Shown here: in pieces, positions 1 to 8,604 of the stretch
Layout of the letters: each line of letters starts with the position of its first letter
Position numbering within the stretch: the stretch's first letter is position 1
Origin: Dongia rigui
GTDB taxonomy: Bacteria > Pseudomonadota > Alphaproteobacteria > Dongiales > Dongiaceae
Assembly (NCBI RefSeq): GCF_034044635.1
Contig: NZ_JAXCLX010000001.1
Span: forward strand, 496,001 to 560,000
Reading direction: 5' to 3'
DNA length: 64,000 nt
The notes under the pieces: model-generated
Database searches by the model: none
What the model saw: only the letters and a program-made list of their open reading frames with translations
What the model was told of the DNA's origin: nothing
Made by a program: the position numbers and the translations under genes

Positions 1-860
1 TCGCCCGCATCCTGCGCACGGATTGCCCGCATTACTATCGCTTCGGCGAGAAGGGCGAGACCGAAGAAGCGTTTGCGACACGCTGCGCCGACAATCTGGA
101 AAAGCTGATCCTGGCCGAAGGGCCGGACACGATCGCAGCGCTCTTCGCCGAACCCGTCCAGGGGGCCGGTGGCGTCATCATTCCGGCGAAGACCTATTGG
201 GAAAAGATCACCAAGGTCCTCAAGACATACGATGTGCTGCTGGTGGCCGATGAAGTGATCTGCGGTTTCGGCCGCACCGGCAATTGGTGGGGCACGCAGA
301 CCTTCGGCCTGCAGCCGGACATCATCACCACCGCCAAGCAGCTTTCCGCCGGGCAGCTGCCGATTGCGGCGATCCTCATCAACCAGCGCGTCTTTGAGGC
401 GTTGCGCGATAATTCCAACAAGCTCGGCGGTTTTGCCCATGGCCTGACCTATTCCGGACATCCGGTTTCGTCGGCCGTGGCGCTGGAGACCATCAAGATC
501 TATGAGGACGAGCGCATCATCGACCATGTGCGATCGATTGCGCCGCATTTCGAGCGCGAAATGAACGCCTTCGTCGATCATCCACTGGTCGGCGACGTGC
601 GCAAGGTCGGCCTGGTCGGCGCCATCGAGCTGGTGAAGGACAAGTCCAGCCATGAAAGCTTCGATCCGAAGCTGGCTGTCGGTCCGACACTGGTCAAGTT
701 CGCGCATGAGCACGGGCTGATCATCCGCCCGGTGATAGACTCGCTCTGCTTCTGCCCGCCCTTGATCTCGACCACGGCGCAGGTCAGCGAGATGTTCGGG
801 CGCTTCTCCCGGGCGCTGAAGGACACGCATGAATGGTTGAAACGTGAAGGACATGCCTAA
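1..860 (+). CDS. class III (omega) aminotransferase, 5' end outside window
   Basis: C-terminal ~285 residues of a PLP-dependent fold-type I class III aminotransferase, reading in the frame that starts at base 3. Visible signatures are the cofactor-binding Asp region [15 protein letters not shown] (Asp codon 249-251) and the Schiff-base lysine in [12 protein letters not shown] (Lys codon 336-338). The family transfers an amino group from an amine such as putrescine, beta-alanine or GABA to pyruvate or 2-oxoglutarate. The polyamine-type ABC importer downstream makes a polyamine or diamine substrate plausible, but that is inference. Its stop overlaps the start of hemA, so the two genes are probably translationally coupled. 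Confidence 0.88.
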   Translation, partial: ARILRTDCPHYYRFGEKGETEEAFATRCADNLEKLILAEGPDTIAALFAEPVQGAGGVIIPAKTYWEKITKVLKTYDVLLVADEVICGFGRTGNWWGTQTFGLQPDIITTAKQLSAGQLPIAAILINQRVFEALRDNSNKLGGFAHGLTYSGHPVSSAVALETIKIYEDERIIDHVRSIAPHFEREMNAFVDHPLVGDVRKVGLVGAIELVKDKSSHESFDPKLAVGPTLVKFAHEHGLIIRPVIDSLCFCPPLISTTAQVSEMFGRFSRALKDTHEWLKREGHA

Positions 861-2097
861 GCCCACCCCCACATCTGCCGGCGACTACACCGCGATCTTC
901 GCGGCACGCCTCGACGCCCTGAAGACCGAAGGCCGGTACCGCGTTTTTGCCGATATCGAGCGGCTGGCCGGGCAGTTCCCGCGCGCACTCTATCGGCCGG
1001 CACCGGATGCGGCGCCGGTCGACGTGACCGTCTGGTGCAGCAACGACTATCTGGGTCAGGGCCAGGACGCATCCGTCATGGCAGCGATGCAGGACATCAT
1101 CGCCCGCACGGGCACCGGCGCCGGCGGCACACGCAATATATCGGGCAACAGCCATGAACTGGTTGAGCTGGAGCGTGACCTGGCGGCGTGGCACGAGAAA
1201 GAGGCCGCCCTCACCTTCACCTCGGGCTTCGTTGCCAACGAGGCGGCCCTCAGCGTGCTGGCCAAGCAATTGCCGGACTGCATCGTCTTCTCGGACGCCG
1301 CTAACCACGCCTCGATGATTGCCGGCATTCGCAACAGCCGTGCCGAATACCATGTCTTCCGCCACAACGATGTGGCGCATCTGCGTGAACTGCTGGCGGC
1401 AGCACCTGCCGACCGCCCGAAGCTGGTGGCGTTCGAAAGCGTCTATTCCATGGATGGCGACATCGCGCCCATCGCCGCCATCTGCGATGCCGCGGCCGAT
1501 TTCGGCGCGCTCACCTACCTTGATGAAGTGCATGCCGTGGGCCTTTACGGGCCGACCGGCGCCGGCATTGCCGAGCGCGAAGGACTGTCGCACCGGCTCG
1601 ACGTCATTCAAGGCACGCTCGGCAAGGCTTTCGGGCTGATGGGCGGCTACATCGCCGGGTCGAACCTGTTGGTTGATTTCGTGCGCAGCTTTGCCCCCGG
1701 CTTCATCTTCACCACGGCCTTGCCGCCCGTCATTGCGGCGGGTGCCCGCGCCAGCCTCAAAAGCCTCATTGCCGCCACGGAGTTGCGCCGCCGGCACCAG
1801 GCGAACGCGGCGCGCCTGAAGGAATTGATGGCCGAGGCCGGATTGCCGGTGCTGGCCAGCGAAAGCCATATCGTGCCGCTGATGGTCGGCAACGCCGAGG
1901 CCTGCCGCGAGGCCGCGAAGCGCCTGTTGGAGCGGCACAAGATATATGTCCAACCGATCAACTTTCCGACCGTGCCGCGCGGTACAGAGCGTTTGCGCTT
2001 CACGCCGACGCCCTATCACGACGAAGCCTTGATGCAGGCGCTGGTGACGGCACTGAGGGAAGTCTGGCGCGAATTGTTTCTGCCGCTTGCCGCTTAA
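853..2097 (+). CDS. hemA: 5-aminolevulinate synthase
   Basis: Condenses glycine with succinyl-CoA to 5-aminolevulinate, the first step of haem/tetrapyrrole synthesis by the C4 route used by alphaproteobacteria. Diagnostic stretches are [10 protein letters not shown] near residue 60, NHASMI, the PLP aspartate in [12 protein letters not shown], the Schiff-base Lys258 in GTLGKAFG, and near the C terminus [19 protein letters not shown], which separates ALAS from the related KBL and AONS enzymes. The ATG at 853 overlaps the upstream stop; a GTG at 844 is possible, with AAGG between the two. The stretch after NISG reads NSHELVELE instead of the usual TTxYHxxLE, so this is a somewhat divergent ALAS, perhaps a second copy. 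Confidence 0.93.
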   Translation: MPKPTPTSAGDYTAIFAARLDALKTEGRYRVFADIERLAGQFPRALYRPAPDAAPVDVTVWCSNDYLGQGQDASVMAAMQDIIARTGTGAGGTRNISGNSHELVELERDLAAWHEKEAALTFTSGFVANEAALSVLAKQLPDCIVFSDAANHASMIAGIRNSRAEYHVFRHNDVAHLRELLAAAPADRPKLVAFESVYSMDGDIAPIAAICDAAADFGALTYLDEVHAVGLYGPTGAGIAEREGLSHRLDVIQGTLGKAFGLMGGYIAGSNLLVDFVRSFAPGFIFTTALPPVIAAGARASLKSLIAATELRRRHQANAARLKELMAEAGLPVLASESHIVPLMVGNAEACREAAKRLLERHKIYVQPINFPTVPRGTERLRFTPTPYHDEALMQALVTALREVWRELFLPLAA

Positions 2098-2341
2098 CGA
2101 CGGTGTGGCCGACGATGTTATTGCTGGCGATGCGGCCTTGATTGCGCCCCACAGCGCCAGAATGCGGTCGTTATAGGACCAAAGCTGTTTTACATTTGAC
2201 TCGTTCAGCTCGGTTGCTTTAAACGCGAATGGCAGAAAAAATACTGCGACCGCGAATGCCTTCTGGGAATGGCATCGACGGATAAAAAGTACAGGATGCT
2301 GTGACCTGTCAGGGTTACACACGAGGGCAGGCTTAGGGACG

Positions 2342-3436
2342 ATGGGAACGACCAACGATCCGTTTGTTGCATTCACAGATGTTCAGAAAACCTATGACGG
2401 CGAGACACTTGTCGTCAAAAACCTCAATCTGACGATTGAGCGTGGGGAGTTTCTGACGCTCTTGGGGCCATCCGGCTCCGGCAAGACGACAACCTTGATG
2501 ATGCTGGCGGGCTTCGAAGTGCCGACCCATGGCCGCATCACCCTGGACGGCGTCGAAATCAACAACATGGCGCCGCATAAGCGGAATATTGGCATGGTCT
2601 TTCAGAACTATGCCCTGTTCCCGCACATGACGGTCGACGAAAACCTCGCCTTTCCGCTGATGGTGCGCAAGGTCGCCAAGGACGAGGTGGCCAAGAAGGT
2701 TGCCCGCGCCCTCGACATGGTGCAGATGCCGCAAATGGCAAAGCGCCGCCCCGGCCAGCTTTCGGGCGGCCAGCAGCAGCGCGTCGCGCTGGCCCGCGCG
2801 CTGGTGTTCGACCCCAAGCTCGTGCTGATGGATGAACCCTTGGGCGCACTCGACAAGCAGTTGCGCGAGCACATGCAGATCGAGATCAAGCACATCCATG
2901 AGCGCCTCGGCGTCACTGTCGTATATGTGACCCATGACCAGTCCGAAGCCTTGACCATGTCGGACCGCGTTGCCGTGTTCAATGATGGCATCATCCAGCA
3001 GCTCGCCAAGCCCAGCGCTCTCTACGAGCAGCCGGAGAACTCCTTCGTCGCGCAGTTCATCGGCGAGAACAACCGCCTCAACGGCAAGATCGCCTCGGTC
3101 AACGGCACCGCCTGCGGCGTCGAGATCCCGAATTTTGGCATGGTCAGCGCCATACCGATCAGCGTGCAGAGCGTCGGCAGTCCGACCACCCTGTCGCTGC
3201 GACCGGAGCGCGTGCGCATCAACCCGGAAAGCGGTGCCTACGCCAATCAGTTCGATGCCGAGGTGCAGGAGCTGATTTACCTTGGCGATCACACGCGCTG
3301 CCGCGTGTCGGTGCTGGGCAATGCCAATTTCATCATCAAAGTGGCAAATGCCGAGGGTGTCCCCAGCCTCAGTCCCGGCCAGAAGGTCCGGGTCGGTTGG
3401 AAGCCGGAAGACTGCCGCGCTCTCGACGCTTACTGA
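2342..3436 (+). CDS. spermidine/putrescine-type ABC transporter ATP-binding protein
   Basis: PotA-like ATPase of 364 residues that energises an importer at the inner membrane. Walker A is GPSGSGKTT (residues 42-50), the Q-loop is in MVFQNYALFPHM, the signature is LSGGQQQR, and Walker B is LVLMDEPLGALD followed by the switch histidine in VYVTHDQ. The last ~120 residues form a TOBE-type regulatory domain. ATG 2342 follows a GGGAC ribosome-binding site. It heads the importer operon with the binding protein (3601), two permeases (4747, 5991) and ggt (6821). A hairpin lies just after its stop. Substrate class (polyamine) is inferred from family. Confidence 0.92.
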   Translation: MGTTNDPFVAFTDVQKTYDGETLVVKNLNLTIERGEFLTLLGPSGSGKTTTLMMLAGFEVPTHGRITLDGVEINNMAPHKRNIGMVFQNYALFPHMTVDENLAFPLMVRKVAKDEVAKKVARALDMVQMPQMAKRRPGQLSGGQQQRVALARALVFDPKLVLMDEPLGALDKQLREHMQIEIKHIHERLGVTVVYVTHDQSEALTMSDRVAVFNDGIIQQLAKPSALYEQPENSFVAQFIGENNRLNGKIASVNGTACGVEIPNFGMVSAIPISVQSVGSPTTLSLRPERVRINPESGAYANQFDAEVQELIYLGDHTRCRVSVLGNANFIIKVANAEGVPSLSPGQKVRVGWKPEDCRALDAY

Positions 3437-3450
3437 CACGAATGTGTTTG

Positions 3451-3473
3451 GACGGCCGCCCTGCGCGGCCGTC
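3451..3473 (+). terminator. hairpin between ABC ATPase and binding-protein genes (attenuator-like)
   Basis: Perfect 9-bp GC-rich stem (GACGGCCGC / GCGGCCGTC) with a 5-nt loop, followed by ATTCTTTT. It has the form of an intrinsic terminator but sits inside the operon, 14 bp after the ATPase stop. It could partially terminate, leaving the binding protein to an extra promoter in 3480-3590. Read directly from sequence; activity not known. Confidence 0.6.
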
Positions 3474-3600
3474 ATTCTTTTGGCTACCGGGCCCGAGCTA
3501 TCACCGCTCCGGCCGGAACCCGGTATCAGCGAGCGGAAGTCTAAAGGCGTTCCAAGCCGGTCAACCGATCGGCTGGGGTTAACAGGGAAGGGGTTTTACA

Positions 3601-4650
3601 ATGAATAAGAAATTGCTGACGACCGGCTTCGTCGCCGCGGTTGCAACGGCCGGCGTTCTTGCCACGGTCGCTTATGCGGCCGATGGCCTTACCGTCGTGT
3701 CCTGGGGCGGTGCCTATCAGAAGGCGCAGCACGACACCATCTTCGCGCCCTATACCGCCAAGACCGGCGCGACGATCAAGGAAGAAGAATACACCGGCGA
3801 AGTCGCCAAGATCCGCGCCATGGTGGAAAGCGGCACGGTCAGCTGGGACGTGATCAACGTCGACTCGCAGACCGCCATCCAGGGCTGCGACCAGAGCGTG
3901 CTTGAAACGCTCGACTACTCGAAGATCATCGACAAGGCGAAGATCCTGCCCGGCGCTGCTTACGACTGCGCGATTGGCAGCGACGTGTTCGCCACCGTCT
4001 TCGCTTACGACACCAGCAAGCTGAAAGACGGCCCGACCAGCATCAACGACCTGTTCGATCTGCAGAAGTTCCCGGGCAAGCGCGCGCTGCAGAAGAACCC
4101 GGTCGTGAACCTGGAATGGGCGCTGATCGCCGATGGCGTCGAGAAGGACAAGGTCTATGAGGTGCTGGGCACCCCGGAAGGCGTTGATCGCGCCTTCAAG
4201 AAGCTCGACACCATTAAGAAGGATGTCGTGTGGTGGGAAGCCGGCGCGCAGGCACCGCAGCTCCTCGCCGATGGCGAAGTCGTCATGACCTCGGCCTGGA
4301 ACGGTCGTATCGCCAACGCGATCAAGGAAGGCAAGACCTTCAAGATCGTCTGGGACGCCCAGGCGCCAGATCTCGACATGTGGTCGATCGCCAAGGGCAC
4401 GCCGAACCTCGACAAGGCGTATGAGTTCCTGGCCTTCGCGAGCTCGGCGGAAGTCCAGTCGGCCTTGGCCCCGGCCATCCCCTACGGCCCGACCAACTTG
4501 GACGCCATCGCCCTGGTCGATCCGGAATTGGCCAAGACCCTGCCGACCTATCCGGAAAACCTGAAGTCTTCGTTCTCGTTCAGCCCGGAATTCTGGGGTG
4601 ACAACGGCGAAGACCTGCGCACCCGCTTCAATACCTGGCTGGCGCAGTAA
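3601..4650 (+). CDS. extracellular substrate-binding protein, PotD/PotF-like
   Basis: Periplasmic binding protein of 349 residues for the adjacent importer. An N-terminal Sec signal (MNKKLLTTGF, hydrophobic core, cleavage near VAYA-ADG) is followed by LTVVSWGGAYQKAQ, typical of the spermidine/putrescine and iron/thiamine binding-protein superfamily. It lacks a lipobox Cys, so it should be soluble in the periplasm. AAGGGG precedes the ATG at suitable spacing. The gene is flanked by hairpins (3451-3473, 4662-4694), consistent with its mRNA being made or kept at a different level from those of the ATPase and permeases. The ligand cannot be read from the sequence. Confidence 0.9.
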   Translation: MNKKLLTTGFVAAVATAGVLATVAYAADGLTVVSWGGAYQKAQHDTIFAPYTAKTGATIKEEEYTGEVAKIRAMVESGTVSWDVINVDSQTAIQGCDQSVLETLDYSKIIDKAKILPGAAYDCAIGSDVFATVFAYDTSKLKDGPTSINDLFDLQKFPGKRALQKNPVVNLEWALIADGVEKDKVYEVLGTPEGVDRAFKKLDTIKKDVVWWEAGAQAPQLLADGEVVMTSAWNGRIANAIKEGKTFKIVWDAQAPDLDMWSIAKGTPNLDKAYEFLAFASSAEVQSALAPAIPYGPTNLDAIALVDPELAKTLPTYPENLKSSFSFSPEFWGDNGEDLRTRFNTWLAQ

Positions 4651-4661
4651 ACTTTTGACGG

Positions 4662-4694
4662 AATGCCGGTGGGAGCCCGTCTCCCACCGGCATT
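4662..4694 (+). terminator. long hairpin after binding-protein gene
   Basis: Perfect 14-bp stem (AATGCCGGTGGGAG paired with its complement) and a 5-nt loop (CCCGT), starting 11 bp after the binding-protein stop, followed by TCATTT. It likely stabilises the upstream message and/or partly terminates before the permeases. An in-frame ATG at 4663 lies inside the stem and is not a credible permease start. Confidence 0.65.
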
Positions 4695-4746
4695 TCATTT
4701 GAACCTCTCGTTCCAGACAACCATCCATTCAGCGGCCCACGATAAG

Positions 4747-5985
4747 ATGACCATGACTGCAGTTTCAGGCGACGGCCTGTCCTTGAAGGCGAGACTTCGC
4801 CGTGCAGAGCGCATGCAGCGCCTGCGTGCCATTGGCTTGGTCCTGCCGTTGTTTCTGTTCATCGTTATCGTGTTCGTGGTGCCGATTGCCGTTCTCCTGA
4901 CACGCTCGGTCGACAATCCCGAAATCGGCCGCAACATGCCGCTGACCACCACCGCCCTTGCCCAGTGGGACGGCCTCGATGTGCCGGGCGAAGACGTGTT
5001 CGCGGCGCTTGCCGCCGATCTCACGGCGGCACAGAAGACCAAGACCGCGGGCGCCATCGGTCAGCGCCTCAACTATGAAATTCCCACGGCGCGCAGCAAG
5101 GTTATGCAGGCCTCGCGTGCAGCCGTGAAGATGACGGCCGGGCCATACAAGGATGCCTTCCTGAAGCTCGACCCCTTCTGGGGCAAGCTGGAAACCTGGA
5201 AAACGCTGCGTCGTGCCAGCAACAGTGTGACCAGCTTCTATCTGCTGAAATCGGTTGATTTGCGGTGGGACGCCAATGACGATCTGGCCAAGGTGTCGCC
5301 CGACCAGGCCATTTTCCAGGACGTCTTCATCCGCACGCTGGGCATCAGCAGCGGTGTCACACTGGCGACGCTGCTGCTCGGTTTTCCGCTGGCCTATATC
5401 CTTGCCACCCTGCCGCAGCGCCACAGCAATCTGCTGATGATCCTGGTGCTGTTGCCGTTCTGGACGTCGCTGCTGGTTCGCACCACGGCCTGGGTCGTGC
5501 TGCTGCAGACCGAAGGGCCGGTCAACGATCTGCTGCTGGCGCTGGGCCTCACCGATCACCGGCTGCAGCTGATCTTCAGCCGCTTCGGCACCATCGTCGC
5601 CATGACGCATATCCAGCTGCCCTTCACGCTTCTGCCGATCTACAGCGTGATGAAGACGATTTCGCCCAATTACGTACGCGCCGCGCGCTCGCTGGGTGCG
5701 GGCCCGTTCAGCGCCTTCTGGCAGATCTATTTCCCGCAGACCATGCCGGGAATCGCCGCCGGCTGCCTGCTGACCTTCATTCTGTGCCTTGGCTATTACA
5801 TCACGCCGGCGCTGGTGGGTGGGCCGACCGACCAGATGATCAGCTATTTCGTCGCCAACTATACCAACCGTGAGCTTAACTGGGGCCAGGCATCGGCGCT
5901 GGGCGCCATCCTGCTCCTCGGCACGCTCATTCTCTACGCCGTCTATAACAAGCTTGTCGGCATCGACAAGATGAAGCTCGGATAA
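4747..5985 (+). CDS. ABC transporter permease, PotB-like, with large periplasmic insertion
   Basis: Inner-membrane permease of 412 residues (start chosen at ATG 4747, after the hairpin). The first membrane segment (about residues 30-55) is followed by a long hydrophilic stretch of about 130 residues (from DNPEIGRNMP to about FIRTLGISS), well beyond the usual PotB loop, and then a standard five-helix core. The EAA motif reads YVRAARSLGAG...FPQTMPG, the loop that contacts the ATPase. Long-loop PotB-like permeases occur in alphaproteobacterial polyamine/opine-type importers. The next permease starts 5 bp downstream. Confidence 0.9.
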   Translation: MTMTAVSGDGLSLKARLRRAERMQRLRAIGLVLPLFLFIVIVFVVPIAVLLTRSVDNPEIGRNMPLTTTALAQWDGLDVPGEDVFAALAADLTAAQKTKTAGAIGQRLNYEIPTARSKVMQASRAAVKMTAGPYKDAFLKLDPFWGKLETWKTLRRASNSVTSFYLLKSVDLRWDANDDLAKVSPDQAIFQDVFIRTLGISSGVTLATLLLGFPLAYILATLPQRHSNLLMILVLLPFWTSLLVRTTAWVVLLQTEGPVNDLLLALGLTDHRLQLIFSRFGTIVAMTHIQLPFTLLPIYSVMKTISPNYVRAARSLGAGPFSAFWQIYFPQTMPGIAAGCLLTFILCLGYYITPALVGGPTDQMISYFVANYTNRELNWGQASALGAILLLGTLILYAVYNKLVGIDKMKLG

Positions 5986-5990
5986 CGCCT

Positions 5991-6821
5991 ATGCTCGGTC
6001 TTCCGCATTACGCATCACCGGTTGAGCGCGTCTGGCGTGCCGCCCTCATCGTCATCTGCGCCCTGACATTGCTGTTCCTGATCGCGCCGATCATCGTGAT
6101 CATGCCGCTGTCATTCAATTCGGAGCCTTATTTCACCTATCCGATGCCGGGCCTGTCGATGAAATGGTACGCGGATTTCTTCCAAGATCCGCGCTGGCTC
6201 AATGCGCTCAAGGTCAGCACCATCGTGGGCCTCTGCTCCACCACCTTGTCGATGACCCTTGGCACGCTGGCGGCACTCGGTCTCAGCCGCGCCAATTTCC
6301 CCTACCGTGCCGGCGTGATGGCATTGCTCATTTCGCCAATGATCGTGCCGGTCGTGATCACGGCGGTCGGCATGTATTTCTTCTTCGCCGATCTCGGCAT
6401 CAACAACACCTATTTCGGCATCATCCTGGCGCATACCGCGCTCGCCACCCCGTTCGTGGTGATCACCGTGACGGCGACGCTCACCGGGTTCGACCAGTCG
6501 TTGATGCGCGCGGGGGCAAGCCTTGGCGCCTCGCCGATGACGGTGTTCCGCAAGGTGACCTTTCCGCTGATCCTACCCGGCATGATCTCTGGCGCCCTCT
6601 TTGCCTTCGTCACCTCGTTCGATGAAGTGGTCGTGGTGCTGTTCATCGCCAGCCCCGACCAGCGCACCTTGCCAAAGCAGATGTTCAGCGGCATTCGCGA
6701 ACAGATCAGCCCCACCATCACCGCCGCCGCCACCATGCTGGTGATCGCCGCCGCCGTGATGCTGGTAACGGTCGAGTTGCTGCGCCGCCGCTCCGAGCGC
6801 CTGCGCGGCGTGCGCAGCTGA
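5991..6821 (+). CDS. ABC transporter permease, PotC-like
   Basis: Second permease of the importer: 276 residues, six predicted membrane segments, EAA loop MRAGASLGASPMTVFRKVTF. It follows the PotB-like gene by 5 bp, and its TGA shares a base with the ATG of the gamma-glutamyltransferase gene (TGATG), so the transporter and ggt are translationally coupled. The cytoplasmic C-terminal tail is Arg-rich. Confidence 0.91.
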   Translation: MLGLPHYASPVERVWRAALIVICALTLLFLIAPIIVIMPLSFNSEPYFTYPMPGLSMKWYADFFQDPRWLNALKVSTIVGLCSTTLSMTLGTLAALGLSRANFPYRAGVMALLISPMIVPVVITAVGMYFFFADLGINNTYFGIILAHTALATPFVVITVTATLTGFDQSLMRAGASLGASPMTVFRKVTFPLILPGMISGALFAFVTSFDEVVVVLFIASPDQRTLPKQMFSGIREQISPTITAAATMLVIAAAVMLVTVELLRRRSERLRGVRS

Positions 6822-8554
6822 TGCGCTGCTGCCGGCGCCTCGCTCTCGCCGCGGCGCTGATTGCTCTTGGCGCCTGCAGCACGCCGGTTGCGGCGCCCGC
6901 ACCGCACGCGGCTTCCAGCATCGTCCGCGCCGAACACCAGATGGTGGTGGCGGCGCACCCCCTTGCCGCCGAGATCGGCCGCGACATCCTGCGCCAGGGC
7001 GGATCGGCGGTCGATGCTGCCATTGCCATGCAGATGGTCCTCACGCTGGTCGAGCCGCAATCCTCCGGCATCGGCGGTGGCGGCTTCCTGCTGCATTACA
7101 GTGCCGGCACGCAGGCGCTGGAGAGCTATGACGGGCGCGAGACGGCGCCGGAAAGCGCCAATCGCTGGATGTTCCTCGGCGATGACGGGCTGCCGCGCAG
7201 CTTTGCCGACGTGGTGCCGGGTGGCCTTTCGGTCGGTGTGCCGGGTACCTTGCGCATGCTGGAACTGGCGCATCGCGCGCATGGGCGTCTGCCCTGGCAC
7301 ACGCTTTTTGAGCCGGCGATCGCGCTGGCCGAGGACGGCTTTGCCGTTTCGACCCGCCTTGCCGAGGATATCGCCGACGATGCGGTGCTTGCGGCACAAC
7401 CCAGCACGCGCGGCTATTTCTTCAACGCCGATGGCACGCCGCTCAGAGCCGGTACGCGGCTCCGGAATCCCGCCCTCGCCCGCACCTTGCGCGCCGTCGC
7501 CACGGGCGGTGCCGACGCTTTCTATCGAGGGTCTATTGCTGCCGACATCGCCGCGGCGGTCGACGCGGCCGCACCCAACCGCGGTGGGATGACGACGGAC
7601 GACATCGCCGGCTATCAGGCGCAGACGCGCCCCGTCCCCTGCCTCGACTATCGCGACGCGCGTGTCTGCGCCATGGGGCCGCCATCATCGGGCGGCGTCG
7701 CCATCCTGCAGATCCTCGGCATGCTGCGCCATTTTGACCTCGGCGCCATGCCACCCGATGGCATCGACGCCGTGCATCTCATCGCGGAGGCGAGCCGCCT
7801 CGCCTTTGCCGATCGCGAACGCTATCTGGCCGATCCCGATTTCGTGCCGGTGCAGGTCGATCGCCTGCTGGAGGAGGCATATCTGAGCAGCCGGGCGGCG
7901 GATATCGATCCCGCCAAATCGATGGGCGAGGCGCTGCCTGGCCGGCCGGCCGAGGCAAGCCTCCTTGGCGCCCTGCCGGCACGCCAGGCTGCCGAGCCGC
8001 TTTCGACCAGCCACATGTCGGTGGTCGACCGCGACGGCAATGCGGTGAGCTTCACCACTTCGATCGAAGGCGCCTTCGGGGCGCATCTCATGGTGGACGG
8101 GTTCCTGCTCAACAACCAGCTGACCGATTTCGCCTTTGCCCCGGCGGCACAGGGCCGCGCCGCCGCCAACCGGGCGGAACCGGGCAAGCGGCCGCGTTCC
8201 TCCATGTCGCCGACCCTGGTCTTCGACCGCAAAAGCGGCACCCTCCGGGCTGTGCTGGGCTCGCCGGGCGGGGCCAACATCATCGGTTATGTAACCCAAT
8301 CGATCGTCAACCTTGTCGACTGGCGGCGCGATCCCCTGGCCGCCATCGCCGCGCCGCATTTCCTCAACCGCAATGGCCCCACGGTGCTGGAGGAAGCGCG
8401 CGGCCTGGATGCCCTGCAGACGGCGCTCATGGCCCGTGGCCACAAGGTCAAGGTGCAGGAACTCAACAGCGGTGCTAATGTCATCGTGCTCGACGGGACG
8501 GGGCTCCTGGGCGCCAGCGATCCGCGCCGCGAGGGCATTGCGCTCGGCGACTAG
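6821..8554 (+). CDS. ggt: gamma-glutamyltransferase (lipoprotein signal)
   Basis: N-terminal nucleophile hydrolase of 577 residues that cleaves or transfers gamma-glutamyl groups (glutathione, gamma-glutamyl amines). It starts with a lipoprotein signal (lipobox LGAC, Cys19), so the mature enzyme should be anchored facing the periplasm. The self-processing nucleophile is Thr396 in STSHMSVVD; the normal TTH motif reads TSH, which keeps the nucleophile. FGAHLMVDG and LLNNQLTDF are standard small-subunit blocks. Coupling to a polyamine-type importer suggests extracellular gamma-glutamyl amines or peptides are trimmed before uptake; this is inference. Confidence 0.92.
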   Translation: MRCCRRLALAAALIALGACSTPVAAPAPHAASSIVRAEHQMVVAAHPLAAEIGRDILRQGGSAVDAAIAMQMVLTLVEPQSSGIGGGGFLLHYSAGTQALESYDGRETAPESANRWMFLGDDGLPRSFADVVPGGLSVGVPGTLRMLELAHRAHGRLPWHTLFEPAIALAEDGFAVSTRLAEDIADDAVLAAQPSTRGYFFNADGTPLRAGTRLRNPALARTLRAVATGGADAFYRGSIAADIAAAVDAAAPNRGGMTTDDIAGYQAQTRPVPCLDYRDARVCAMGPPSSGGVAILQILGMLRHFDLGAMPPDGIDAVHLIAEASRLAFADRERYLADPDFVPVQVDRLLEEAYLSSRAADIDPAKSMGEALPGRPAEASLLGALPARQAAEPLSTSHMSVVDRDGNAVSFTTSIEGAFGAHLMVDGFLLNNQLTDFAFAPAAQGRAAANRAEPGKRPRSSMSPTLVFDRKSGTLRAVLGSPGGANIIGYVTQSIVNLVDWRRDPLAAIAAPHFLNRNGPTVLEEARGLDALQTALMARGHKVKVQELNSGANVIVLDGTGLLGASDPRREGIALGD

Positions 8555-8604
8555 GCGTGCTGTGTTCCCGCCGCCATTAACACTGCTTCAACAGGACTTT
8601 ATTG

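Noticed and set aside
784-2376. 530-codon open frame on the minus strand across hemA
   Set aside because: Antisense shadow of a clear ALAS gene in GC-rich DNA; the product is low-complexity Arg/Gly-rich with no recognisable domain.
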